NCBI RefSeq assembly: GCF_022760835.1
Contig: NZ_JAKTNQ010000013.1
Span: 1-64,000 of the forward strand
Direction: 5' to 3'
Source: Thermus altitudinis
GTDB lineage: Bacteria; Deinococcota; Deinococci; Deinococcales; Thermaceae
DNA: 64,000 nucleotides
Of this stretch, positions 17,162 through 26,325 are shown piece by piece. Made by a program: the position numbers and the translations under genes. A model generated the notes under the pieces. It had not been told where the DNA came from and did no database searches. It saw only the letters and a program-made list of their open reading frames with translations. Numbering within the stretch: the stretch's first letter is position 1; each line of letters opens with the position of its first letter.

Positions 17162-18963
17162 CCCACGAAGACGCCTACACCAAGGCCTTTGATCGGGTTC
17201 TCTTCGCCCGCATCCTCCGCTACGTCCACCCCTATAGGGGGCAGGTGGCCCTGGCCCTGCTCTTCCTCCTCCTCACCACCCTCACCGCGGCCCTCACGCC
17301 CCTTTTCTTCAAGTGGGCCATAGATGGGGCCCTGGTGCCCAAGGAGGCCAAACCCCTGGAGGAACGCCTGGCCCTGCTCCTTTGGGTGAGCCTGGGCTTT
17401 CTCCTGGTGCGGGGGGTGAACTTCGCCGCGACTTACGGGCAGACCTACCTGATCCAGTGGGTGGGGCAGAGGGTGCTCTTGGATTTGCGAAGCGCCCTCT
17501 TCGGCAAGCTCATGCGGCTCCACCCGGGCTTTTACGACAAAAATCCCGTGGGCCGCCTCATGACCCGCATCACCTCCGATGTGGACGCCATCAACCAGTT
17601 CATCACCGGGGGGCTCGTGGGGGTCATCGCCGACTTCTTCACCATCCTGGGCCTCTTGGCCTTCATGATGGTCCTAAGCCCCAAGCTCACCCTGGTGGTC
17701 CTCCTGGTGGTGCCCGTGCTCCTTTGGGTCACCGCCTGGGTGCGGAACGGCATGCGCACCGCCTACCGGGAGATGCGCCTGCGCCTGGCCCGCCTCAATG
17801 CGGCCTTGCAGGAAAACCTTTCCGGGGTGGAGACGGTCCAACTTTTCGTGAAGGAGAGGGAGCGGGAGGGCAAGTTTGACCGCCTAGGCCGGGACCTCCT
17901 CGAGGCCTGGGTGGAGATCGTGCGTTGGTTTGCCCTCTTCTTTCCCGTGGTGGGCTTTTTGGGGGATCTGGCGGTGGCGGGCCTCCTCTTCTATGGGGGG
18001 GGACAGGTGGTCCAGGGCATGGCTTCCTTGGGGCTTCTGGTGGCCTTTGTGGACTACACCCGCCAGCTTTTCCAGCCCCTACAGGACCTTTCCGACAAGT
18101 TCAACCTCTTCCAGGGGGCCATGGCCAGCGCCGAGCGCATCTTCGGGGTTTTGGATACGGAGGAGGAGTTAAAGGATCCCCCAAACCCCAAGCCCATCGG
18201 GCGTTTCCGGGGCGAGGTGGCCTTCCGGGACGTCTGGCTGGCCTACGTCCCTAAGGGCGTAGAGCCCTCGGAAAAGGACTGGGTCCTAAAAGGGGTTTCC
18301 TTCCGCATCGCTCCGGGGGAGAAGGTGGCCCTGGTGGGGGCCACGGGGGCGGGTAAGACCAGCGTGGTGAGCCTCATCGCCCGCTTCTACGATCCCCAAA
18401 GGGGCCAGGTGCTCATAGACGGGGAGGATGTGCGCCACTACCGTCAGGAAGAGCTAAGGCGGCATGTGGGCATCGTCCTTCAGGACCCCTTTCTTTTCTC
18501 GGGCACCATTCTGGATAACCTGCGCCTTTTTGATGAGGCCATCCCCGAGGAAAAGGTGGTGCAGGTGGCCCGCTTTTTGGGGGTGCACGAGGCCATTTTG
18601 CGCCTGCCCCAGGGGTACCACACCCGGGTGGGGGAGAGGGGAGCGGGTCTATCCACGGGGGAGAAGCAGCTTCTGGCCCTGGTGCGGGCCCTTCTGGCCA
18701 GCCCCGACATCCTCCTTATCCTGGATGAGGCCACGGCCAACGTGGACTCGGAGACGGAAAGGCGCCTCCAGGAGGCCCTCTATAGGGCCATGGAGGGAAG
18801 GACCTCCCTCATCATCGCCCACCGCCTTTCCACCATCCGCCGGGTGGACCGCATCCTGGTCTTCAAAAAAGGGCGGCTGGTGGAGGAGGGTACCCATGAG
18901 GAGCTCCTCCAGAGGGGAGGGTATTATGCCACCCTCTACCGGCTCCAGTACGCGGAGGGCTAG
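17158..18963 (+). CDS. tmrA: Heterodimeric ABC exporter subunit, TmrA-like
   Basis: The 601-residue half-transporter has six transmembrane helices (about 30-330) and a nucleotide-binding domain: Walker A GATGAGKT, Q-loop QDPFLF, Walker B LLILDEATANVD with catalytic Glu, and H-loop IIAHR. Its signature motif is degenerate (LSTGE instead of LSGGQ). This complements TmrB exactly as in TmrAB, where the consensus ATP site combines the TmrA Walker B with the TmrB signature. The GTG start overlaps the tmrB stop (GTGA). It probably exports peptides or hydrophobic compounds across the inner membrane; the physiological substrate is not shown by sequence. Confidence 0.9.
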   Translation: MTHEDAYTKAFDRVLFARILRYVHPYRGQVALALLFLLLTTLTAALTPLFFKWAIDGALVPKEAKPLEERLALLLWVSLGFLLVRGVNFAATYGQTYLIQWVGQRVLLDLRSALFGKLMRLHPGFYDKNPVGRLMTRITSDVDAINQFITGGLVGVIADFFTILGLLAFMMVLSPKLTLVVLLVVPVLLWVTAWVRNGMRTAYREMRLRLARLNAALQENLSGVETVQLFVKEREREGKFDRLGRDLLEAWVEIVRWFALFFPVVGFLGDLAVAGLLFYGGGQVVQGMASLGLLVAFVDYTRQLFQPLQDLSDKFNLFQGAMASAERIFGVLDTEEELKDPPNPKPIGRFRGEVAFRDVWLAYVPKGVEPSEKDWVLKGVSFRIAPGEKVALVGATGAGKTSVVSLIARFYDPQRGQVLIDGEDVRHYRQEELRRHVGIVLQDPFLFSGTILDNLRLFDEAIPEEKVVQVARFLGVHEAILRLPQGYHTRVGERGAGLSTGEKQLLALVRALLASPDILLILDEATANVDSETERRLQEALYRAMEGRTSLIIAHRLSTIRRVDRILVFKKGRLVEEGTHEELLQRGGYYATLYRLQYAEG

Positions 18964-18966
18964 GCC

Positions 18967-20139
18967 ATGGTCTACCGGGAGGCCACGGAGTGGCTTTTCG
19001 CCCAGCGCCGCCAGGGAAAGCGGGGCCTGGGCCGGGTAAAGGCCCTCGTGGAGCGCCTGGGGCATCCGGAGGAGGCCTTTTCGGCGGTGCACGTGTTGGG
19101 CACCAACGGCAAGGGAAGCGTGGTGGCCTATCTGGAGGCCGCCTTCCGCGCCATGGGGCTGGCCTATGGGGCCTATACCAGCCCTCACCTCCAGGACTTC
19201 CGGGAGCGGATCCGCACCCACCTGGGCGTGATCCTCGAGGAGGAGGTGGTGGAGTTCGTGGCCTGGGCCATGGGGGAGGCCTGGCCCGAGCCCCCGGGGT
19301 TCTTTGACCTGGCCACCGCCATGGCCTTCCACCACTTCCAAAGAAAAGGGGTGGCCTTGGCCGCGGTGGAGGCGGGGGTGGGGGGGGAGAAGGACGCCAC
19401 CAACATCCTCCCCCGGGTGGCCCTCACCGTCCTCACCAACGTGGGAGAGGACCACCTGGAGGCCTTGGGGGGGAGCCTCGAGGCCGTGGCCCGGGAAAAG
19501 GCAGGGGCCTTCCGCCAAGGGGTTCCGGTGGTCACGGGGGCCAGGGGGATAGGGCTGCGGGTGGCCGAGGAGGTGGCCCGCACCCGGGGAAGCCCCCTGT
19601 ACGTTCTTGACCCCTCGGACCCCCTCTTTGCCCTTCCCGCCCCGCCCGCCTTGAAGGGGGCTTTCCAGGAGGAAAACGCCCGTTTGGCGGCAGCAGCCCT
19701 AAGGCTTTTGGCCTTCCCCGAGGAGGCCATCGCCCAAGCCCTTCGGGAGGCCCGGCATCCAGGCCGTTTGGAGCGCTTCTTGGTGGAGGGGGTGGAGGTC
19801 TTTTTGGACGGGGCCCATAACCCTCCGGCGGCCTTGGCCCTAAGCCGGGAGTTTCCCGCCTACCACTTGGTCTTCGGTGCCTTTCCCCGGAAGGACGTGC
19901 AGGGGGTCTTGGCCCACCTCCTTCCCCGGGCCAAAAGCGTCCGCTACACCCGGGCCGGGGAAGGGGCCTTGGGGCGGGAGCTGGGGGAGCCCTTCTTTGA
20001 GGACCCGGGGGAGGCTTTGGCCCAGGCCCTGGGAAGGGCTAGGGCGGATGGTCTCCCCGTCTTGGCCACGGGCTCCCTTTACCTGGTGGGGGCCTTGCGG
20101 GCCCGGCTACTCCCGGGCTTCGGCCAAAACCTTCCCTGA
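18967..20139 (+). CDS. folC: Dihydrofolate/folylpolyglutamate synthase
   Basis: The 390-residue Mur-ligase-type enzyme adds glutamate to dihydropteroate and/or folates using ATP. The P-loop GTNGKGSVVAYLEAAF, YTSPHLQDFRERI, EAGVGGEKDATN, TNVGEDHLEALG and the C-terminal DGAHNPPAA motif are all present. It lies three bases after the tmrA stop and may be co-transcribed with it, though no functional link is evident. The 3' end overlaps the convergent lipoprotein gene by 33 bases. Confidence 0.94.
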   Translation: MVYREATEWLFAQRRQGKRGLGRVKALVERLGHPEEAFSAVHVLGTNGKGSVVAYLEAAFRAMGLAYGAYTSPHLQDFRERIRTHLGVILEEEVVEFVAWAMGEAWPEPPGFFDLATAMAFHHFQRKGVALAAVEAGVGGEKDATNILPRVALTVLTNVGEDHLEALGGSLEAVAREKAGAFRQGVPVVTGARGIGLRVAEEVARTRGSPLYVLDPSDPLFALPAPPALKGAFQEENARLAAAALRLLAFPEEAIAQALREARHPGRLERFLVEGVEVFLDGAHNPPAALALSREFPAYHLVFGAFPRKDVQGVLAHLLPRAKSVRYTRAGEGALGRELGEPFFEDPGEALAQALGRARADGLPVLATGSLYLVGALRARLLPGFGQNLP

Positions 20140-21159
20140 GGGGTCCGTGAACACCACCCGGCTCACCCTTTCCAGTTCCAAGAGCACGTAGGGGCTGGTG
20201 AGGGCCTGGGTGACGATGGCCCCGGGCCTGGGGCTTTGTAGGCTTAGGACCACCCGGGCGGTGCCGGCGGCATAGGTGACCCCCACCACCTCGAGGCCAT
20301 ACCCCCCCGTGGGCTTAAGCCCCCAGAAGAAGGCGGCCACGCTTTGGCTGCGGAAGTCCACGCTGGGGGCGGGCGGGCGGGGGATGCGGTTGCCCACCAC
20401 CAGGTTCCAGACCTCGGCGAAGCGGGTGGGGTTGTTGGCCAGGAAGGCCCGGGGCTCGGTTTCCCCGTAGGCGGCGTTGACGCCGCGGTCCAGGATGCGG
20501 TAGGCGGGTGGGGGCGGGGTCACCACCTCCACTTTAAGCCCGTACTGCACCTGCAGGGCCCCGATCCGGTAACCGTCGGGGAGGGGATCCAAGGCCAGGG
20601 GCCTTAAGACGGGCTCGGCAAGCTCAAAGACCACCACCTGCCTTCCCCCCCGGCGGGCCAGGACCTCCCGCAGGAGGACTTGGGTTTCCCCTCCGGTGAA
20701 GGCGTAGAGGTCCGGGGTCTTGTAGCCCGTGGGTTGGACCAGGGTGCGCTTCTCCCCTTCCCTCAGGCTTCCCGTAAGCTGCACCCAGCCCACCCCGTCA
20801 TAGAGCCAACTGGAGCGCAAGGTGGCCTGGGTCCGGACCTCGAGGAGGCTTCCCTGAACCCCCCGCACCGCCTCGGCCAGGGGCCTAAGGGCGGGGCCCA
20901 CCTCCCTTAGCACCGGGTTTCCCTCTACCCATAGCGTTCCCGGCACTGCCCAAAGGCTTTCCCCGGTGGCCTTTTCCAGGCGCAGGACCCGGGTGCCCAG
21001 CTTTACTTCCCGGGGCTCCCCGTAGAAGTAGGTCCAGCGCTCCGTGGCCTCGGGGAAGAGGAGCTGGGCCTCGGCCACCCGGTAACCCGTGCCTTCCAAA
21101 AGCTCGCAGGCGCTCAGGAGGGGGAGGAGCAACAGGGGAAAGAAGAGGCCTTTTCTCAT
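20107..21159 (-). CDS. Lipoprotein with PrcB-type C-terminal domain
   Basis: The 350-residue protein starts MRKGLFFPLLLLPLLSAC, a lipoprotein signal with lipobox LSAC, so it should be anchored on the cell envelope. The C-terminus (SVAAFFWGLKPTGGYGLEVVGV ... VVLSLQSPRPGAIVTQALTSPY, in pieces) matches the PrcB C-terminal domain first described in a Treponema protease complex; the rest is beta-rich and unassigned. Role unknown. ATG 21159 has TATCAT six bases upstream (21166-21171 on the reverse strand) and no Shine-Dalgarno sequence. The longer reading frame adds 15 residues that would spoil the signal peptide. The gene is monocistronic. Confidence 0.8.
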   Translation of the reverse strand: MRKGLFFPLLLLPLLSACELLEGTGYRVAEAQLLFPEATERWTYFYGEPREVKLGTRVLRLEKATGESLWAVPGTLWVEGNPVLREVGPALRPLAEAVRGVQGSLLEVRTQATLRSSWLYDGVGWVQLTGSLREGEKRTLVQPTGYKTPDLYAFTGGETQVLLREVLARRGGRQVVVFELAEPVLRPLALDPLPDGYRIGALQVQYGLKVEVVTPPPPAYRILDRGVNAAYGETEPRAFLANNPTRFAEVWNLVVGNRIPRPPAPSVDFRSQSVAAFFWGLKPTGGYGLEVVGVTYAAGTARVVLSLQSPRPGAIVTQALTSPYVLLELERVSRVVFTDPSGKVLAEARE

Positions 21160-21213
21160 GGTTCCATGATACCCCTTTGGGGCTTGCCCCCTCCTTAAGC
21201 CCACCTTTAACCT

Positions 21214-22233
21214 TCACCGGCTCCTGGGGTCCAGGGCGTCCCTGAGGGCGTCCCCCATAAGGTTAAAGGCCAGGACCAGGCCCACGATGGCCAGGCCTGG
21301 GAAGGTGGCTACGTGAGGGGCGACCGCCAGGTACTCCCTTCCCCGGGCTAGCATCAGCCCCCATTCGGGCTCCGGTGGCCTGGCCCCTAGGCCCAAGAAT
21401 CCTAATCCGGCGGCGAAGAGGATGGCAATGGCCATCTGTAGACTGGATTGAATGAGAATCGGACCGAGGGCATTGGGGAGGATGTGGCGGAGAAGAACCC
21501 GTGTATGGCTGGCGCCAAGGGCCCTGGCGGCTTCCACGTAGTCCAGAGCCTTTAAGGAGAGGACCAGCCCGCGCACCAGCCGGGCATAGATGGGAACTGC
21601 AGCGATGCCCACGGCGATCATGGCGTTTTCTAACCCTGGCCCCAAGATGGCCACGAGGACGATGGCCAAGAGGATCCCGGGAAAGGCCAGCATCACGTCC
21701 ACCAGGCGCTGGATCAAGAGGTCCACCCGCCCTCCGAAATAGGCCGACAGAGCCCCCAAGGGGACTCCCAAAATGAGACCGATGCCCACCGCCACGAGGC
21801 CAATGGTCAGGGAGATGGGGATGCCGTAAAGGATGCGGGAGAGGAGGTCCCGCCCTTGCTCATCTGTGCCGAGGAGATAGAGGCGCACGGGACCATCCAC
21901 TCCGAAGAGGTGCCGGTTGCCGGAGATTCCCAGCCACCGCCACTCCTCTCCGCGCACCCAAAGCCGAACCGGGTACTTTTCCTCCCAGTCCACCCGTACC
22001 CCTTCCAGGGGGTGCCGGAAGACGGGGCTAACATAGAGGCCCAACTCCCCTCCTGGCCCCCGTAGGCTCAGCCCGGCCAGGGGAGGCACATAGGTGGAGC
22101 GGAGGTCCTGGGTATAGGGGGAGTAGGGGGCTAGGAGGGGAACGAAGAGGGCTCCCAAAAGGTAGAGGCCCAGAAGGAACATGCCGGCTTGAGCCAAGCG
22201 GTTGCGGCGAAAGCGGCGCCAAGGTCTAGTCAT
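21214..22233 (-). CDS. Oligopeptide-type ABC transporter permease (DppC/OppC family)
   Basis: This 339-residue inner-membrane permease has an OppC-type N-terminal helix (RNRLAQAGMFLLGLYLLGAL), a sizeable extracytoplasmic insertion, and a BPD transmembrane domain with five further helices. The EAA loop is YVEAARALGASHTRVLLRHILPNALGPI (in pieces), where it contacts an ATPase. The start overlaps the dppB-like stop by eight bases. The order binding protein, permease B, permease C on the reverse strand is typical of peptide/nickel/glutathione importers, but no ATP-binding gene follows, so ATPases must be supplied from elsewhere. Confidence 0.92.
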   Translation of the reverse strand: MTRPWRRFRRNRLAQAGMFLLGLYLLGALFVPLLAPYSPYTQDLRSTYVPPLAGLSLRGPGGELGLYVSPVFRHPLEGVRVDWEEKYPVRLWVRGEEWRWLGISGNRHLFGVDGPVRLYLLGTDEQGRDLLSRILYGIPISLTIGLVAVGIGLILGVPLGALSAYFGGRVDLLIQRLVDVMLAFPGILLAIVLVAILGPGLENAMIAVGIAAVPIYARLVRGLVLSLKALDYVEAARALGASHTRVLLRHILPNALGPILIQSSLQMAIAILFAAGLGFLGLGARPPEPEWGLMLARGREYLAVAPHVATFPGLAIVGLVLAFNLMGDALRDALDPRSR

Positions 22234-23146
22234 AGCGCACCCTCGGATCGATCCAGGCGTAGAGGAGGTCCACCAGGAGGTTTACCAGGATGAAGGTGGT
22301 GGCCACCAGAAGGACCGCGCCTTGCACCACCGGATAATCCCGGGCCAGGATGGAGCCCACCAGCAGCTGACCCAAGCCCGGCCAGGCGAAGATGGTCTCT
22401 GTGATCACGGCTCCGGCCAGCAGGCTTCCAAACTCCAGCCCCGCCACGGTGACCACAGGGATCAAGGCGTTTCGCAGGGCGTGTTTAAAGACAACCACCC
22501 GCTCAGCCAGCCCCTTGGCCCGGGCGGTGCGGATATAGTCTTGGGAGAGCACTTCCAGAAGGGCGCCCCGGGTCATGCGGGCTAGTAAGGCGGTGGCGTT
22601 TACCCCTAGGGTGATGGCCGGAAGGACCAAGTGGGCCAGGGTGCCCTTGCCCGCCACGGGAAACCAGCCAAGCTGTACGGAGAAGATGAGGATGGCAAGG
22701 AGGCCAAACCAGAAGACGGGCATGGAGACCCCGATGAGGGCCAAGACCATGACCCCAAGGTCCAGCCCGCTTCCGGGCCGTAGGGCGGCCAGTATTCCCA
22801 AAGGGATTCCCGTGAGAAGGGCTACAAGGATGGCGGCGCTGGCCAGTTCCACCGTGTTGGGGAAATAGGTCTTGATCTCCTCCAGGACGGGTCTTCGGCT
22901 TCTAGCGGACTCCCCCAGGTCCCCCTGGAGGAGGGCTCCTAGGTAGATGAGGAACTGTTCGGGAAGGGGCCTGTCCAGGCCATAGCGGGCGCGGATGGCC
23001 TCGAGGGTCTCAGGGGTAGCAAACTCCCCCGCCAGGAGTACTGCCGGGTCCCCTGGGGCCAGGCGCACCATGAGGAAGACCAGGAGCACGACCCCGAACA
23101 GGGTAGGTACAGCGATGAGAAGGCGCCTTAAGGCGTAGGCTAGCAT
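22226..23146 (-). CDS. Oligopeptide-type ABC transporter permease (DppB/OppB family)
   Basis: The 306-residue permease opens with the family's MLAYALRRLLIAVPTLFGVV and the conserved LAPGDPA. Six transmembrane helices follow, along with the EAA motif DYIRTARAKGLAERVVVFKHALRNALIPV (in pieces) for coupling to an ATPase. It pairs with the DppC-type permease downstream (8-base overlap) and follows the binding-protein gene by 54 bases, a gap filled by a strong hairpin. GAGGC is a weak ribosome site. Confidence 0.93.
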   Translation of the reverse strand: MLAYALRRLLIAVPTLFGVVLLVFLMVRLAPGDPAVLLAGEFATPETLEAIRARYGLDRPLPEQFLIYLGALLQGDLGESARSRRPVLEEIKTYFPNTVELASAAILVALLTGIPLGILAALRPGSGLDLGVMVLALIGVSMPVFWFGLLAILIFSVQLGWFPVAGKGTLAHLVLPAITLGVNATALLARMTRGALLEVLSQDYIRTARAKGLAERVVVFKHALRNALIPVVTVAGLEFGSLLAGAVITETIFAWPGLGQLLVGSILARDYPVVQGAVLLVATTFILVNLLVDLLYAWIDPRVRYD

Positions 23147-23161
23147 CTTGCCTCAATAAGG

Positions 23162-23185
23162 CCCCGTGGGGAGAACCCCACGGGG
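23162..23185 (-). terminator. Intra-operon hairpin between binding protein and permease
   Basis: CCCCGTGGGG (23162-23171) and CCCCACGGGG (23176-23185) form a perfect 10-bp stem with a 4-base loop. No T run follows on the reverse strand, so it may act as a partial terminator or a 3' stabiliser of the binding-protein message. Confidence 0.6.
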
Positions 23186-23200
23186 GTAGGTAAGGCTCCT

Positions 23201-24706
23201 TTAGCGGAATCTGGCTTTGTACGCTAGGTAACGCTCTGTGGGGTGGACGAGGAAGCCCTGGACCTCCTGGCGGATGGCCGTAACCTGGACCTCGGAGTGA
23301 AGGAAGAGCCAGGGGGCGTCCTGCCAGATCCGGGTCATGGCCTCCCGGTAGAGCTGCTGCCGGCCTTGGGGCAGGGTGGAGATGCGTGCCTGGGCCAGCA
23401 GCTGATCCACCTGCGGGTTGCGGTAGAAGGCCCGGTTGAAACCGGGGGCCCATTGGCTGGAATGGAAGAGGGGGTAGAGGCCGTAGTCCGCGTCTCCCGT
23501 GACCGTTCCCCACCCCAGCATGGCCATTTGGATTCGGTTTTCCTTCAGCGGGCGCTGGGTTTCCTGGAGGTAGGCTCCCCACTCCAGGGTCTGGATGGAG
23601 GCTTCCACCCCTATCCGCCTAAGCTGGCCCTGAATGGCCTCGCACACCTGGATGTCCTGGAAGTAGCGGCCCGTGGGGCAGTGAAGGGTAATCCTAAGGG
23701 GCGTGGCCACGCCAGCTTGGCGCAGGAGTTCCTGGGCCCGTTGGGGGTTGTACTCGTATCGGCCAACGGGGCTGTAACCGAAGATTCCGGGGGCAATGGG
23801 AGCGTCGGATATACGACCGATTCCACCCAGGACGAACTGGAGGATCTCTTCCTTGTTCACCGCATGGTTCAGGGCTTGGCGTACCCTGGCATCGTTGAAG
23901 GGGGGGCGCTGGGTGTTGAAGTAAATGTAGATGGTGCGGAGGCTAGGGGTGCGCACCACTTCGATGGCCCGGTTGGCCTGGAGGCGGGCAATATCCTGGG
24001 GGGGGATGCGCACGGCCACATGGGCTTGGCCCGTCTCCACCAAGGCCACCCGGGTAGTGCCTTCAGGGACGGGGATAAAGCGCACTTGGGGGATGGGAGG
24101 TTTCTCGCCCCAGTAGGCCTCGTTGCGCACCAGGTCCACGAACTGTCCCTTTTGCCAGGCCTGGAAGCGGTAGGGCCCGGTGCCCACGGGGTTATCCCGG
24201 TACTGGGCTCCGAGGCGCTGGATGGCGGTGGGGCTCTGGATGGCGGTAGAGCTATGGGTCAGGTGGGCCAGGATGGGAGCAAAGGGGTTTTTAAGGCGGA
24301 GGCGCACGGTGTGGGAGTCCACCACCTCCACCCGCTCCAACTCGGAGAGGAGAAAGGCAAAGGGGCTCGCCAACTCCCGGGAGATGAAGCGCTCCAGGTT
24401 GAACTTCACCGCTTCCGCGTTGAAGGGGGTGCCGTCGTGGAAGGTTATGCCCCGTTTGAGGCGGATAACCAGGGTACGCCCTCCATCAGAAAAGCTGTGC
24501 CCTTCGGCCAAAAGGGGTACGATCCGCCCCTCCGGGGTGAGCTCGAAGAGGGTTTCGCTGATGTGGGTAACCACTGTGGCCGAGGGGGAGTCCTGGGCCA
24601 AGGGAGCATCAAGGGTGATGGGGTCGGTACCTTGGGCTACCACCAGGCGCTGGGCTAAGGCGCCCGTTAACGCCAGCAAAGCTAAAGCCAAAAGGCTTTT
24701 TCTCAT
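23201..24706 (-). CDS. Extracytoplasmic oligopeptide/solute-binding protein (SBP family 5)
   Basis: The 501-residue protein has a signal peptide (MRKSLLALALLALTGALAQ) and the SBP_bac_5 fold: DPITLDAPLAQDSPSATVV, ISETLFELTPEGRIVPLLAE, WHSFSDGG-type GHSFSDGGRTLVIRLKRGITFHDGTPF (in pieces) and RQALNHAVNKEEI. It captures a peptide, or possibly glutathione or a related ligand, and hands it to the two permeases downstream. ATG 24706 is preceded by AAAGGAGG; the longer frame has no signal peptide. A promoter (TTGCGC-N17-TATACT) is visible upstream. The three genes look somewhat less GC-rich than their neighbours. Confidence 0.92.
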   Translation of the reverse strand: MRKSLLALALLALTGALAQRLVVAQGTDPITLDAPLAQDSPSATVVTHISETLFELTPEGRIVPLLAEGHSFSDGGRTLVIRLKRGITFHDGTPFNAEAVKFNLERFISRELASPFAFLLSELERVEVVDSHTVRLRLKNPFAPILAHLTHSSTAIQSPTAIQRLGAQYRDNPVGTGPYRFQAWQKGQFVDLVRNEAYWGEKPPIPQVRFIPVPEGTTRVALVETGQAHVAVRIPPQDIARLQANRAIEVVRTPSLRTIYIYFNTQRPPFNDARVRQALNHAVNKEEILQFVLGGIGRISDAPIAPGIFGYSPVGRYEYNPQRAQELLRQAGVATPLRITLHCPTGRYFQDIQVCEAIQGQLRRIGVEASIQTLEWGAYLQETQRPLKENRIQMAMLGWGTVTGDADYGLYPLFHSSQWAPGFNRAFYRNPQVDQLLAQARISTLPQGRQQLYREAMTRIWQDAPWLFLHSEVQVTAIRQEVQGFLVHPTERYLAYKARFR

Positions 24707-24749
24707 AAAGGCCTCCTTTCCGAGGGCTATTTGCCCTAAGACCACAAGG

Positions 24750-24778
24750 AGTATATTCCCCTGGGCTGGTTGGCGCAA
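24750..24778 (-). promoter_or_regulatory. Probable promoter of the oligopeptide-binding protein operon, with inverted repeat
   Basis: On the reverse strand, TTGCGC (24773-24778), 17 bases and TATACT (24750-24755) form a promoter giving a leader of about 37 bases. CCCTGGGCT (24759-24767) and AGCCCAGGG (24778-24786) form an inverted repeat covering the spacer, a repressor-like position. Confidence 0.5.
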
Positions 24779-24794
24779 GCCCAGGGTATACCTG

Positions 24795-24821
24795 AAAAGG
24801 GGCCAGGGATCCTCTGCCCCC
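24795..24821 (-). terminator. Probable terminator of the liv operon
   Basis: Just after the livF stop on the reverse strand, a GGGG...CCCC stem with an imperfect CAG/CTG interior ends in TTTT (24795-24798). Confidence 0.5.
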
Positions 24822-24835
24822 TACACCCCTTTCCC

Positions 24836-25545
24836 TTATCCCTCCCCCAGGTAGGCCTTCTGCACCTCAGGATTCTGGGCCAGGTCGCGGGCCGGGCCTT
24901 CCAGGGTGATCTCCCCGGTGGCCAAAACATAGCCCCGGTGGGCGATCTGCAAGGCCAGGCGGGCGTTTTGCTCCACCAACAAGATGGTACGCCCTTCCCG
25001 GTTGAGCCTTTGGATGATCTCAAAGATGAAGTCCACCAGCACCGGGGCCAGGCCCATGGAGGGTTCGTCCATGAGGAGGATTCGGGGGTTTTGCATCAGG
25101 GCCCGGCCGATGGCCAGCATCTGTTGCTCCCCGCCGGAGAGGGTGCCCCCCTTCTGCCCCCGGCGCTCGTAGAGCCGGGGAAAGAGGGCGAACACCTCCT
25201 CCTTGCGCCCTTGCACCACCTTGCGGTCCTTTTCCAGATAGGCCCCGATCTCCAGGTTCTCCTCCACGGTGAGCCGGGGGAAGATCCGGCGGCCTTCGGG
25301 CACGTGCCCCACGCCCAGGGCCACGATCTGGTGGGCGGGGAGGCGGTGGATGGGTCTCCCCTGGAAGAGGACCTCCCCCTGTCGGGGTTTGACCAGGCCG
25401 CTGATGGTGCGCAAGGTGGTGCTCTTGCCGGCTCCGTTGGAACCAATCAGGGTCACGATCTCCCCTTCTTCCACCCTCAGGGAGATGCCTTTGAGGGCGT
25501 GGATGTGGCCGTAGTAGGTATGGACGTCCTTGAGTTCCAGGAGGC

Positions 25546-25549
<4 letters not shown>
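24836..25549 (-). CDS. livF: Branched-chain amino acid ABC transporter ATPase LivF
   Basis: The 237-residue ATPase has Walker A GSNGAGKST, Q-loop (HVPEGRRIFPRLTVEENL), signature LSGGEQQML, Walker B ILLMDEPSMGL and switch His region LLVEQNARLAL. GHVPEGR and LVEQN are typical of LivF rather than LivG. It is the last gene of livKHMGF and overlaps livG by four bases (ATGA). With LivG it powers import by LivHM of leucine, isoleucine, valine or a related amino acid or amide bound by LivK. Confidence 0.95.

Positions 25550-26321
<772 letters not shown>

Positions 26322-26325
<4 letters not shown>

Noticed and set aside
15419-18963. The two ABC genes as lipid flippase MsbA homodimers
   Set aside because: The subunits carry complementary defects in signature and Walker B motifs, which only makes sense for a heterodimer.
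23243-24658. A 471-codon plus-strand frame opposite the oligopeptide-binding protein
   Set aside because: It is a shadow of a confidently identified binding protein, and its sequence is low in hydrophobic periodicity and has no family match.
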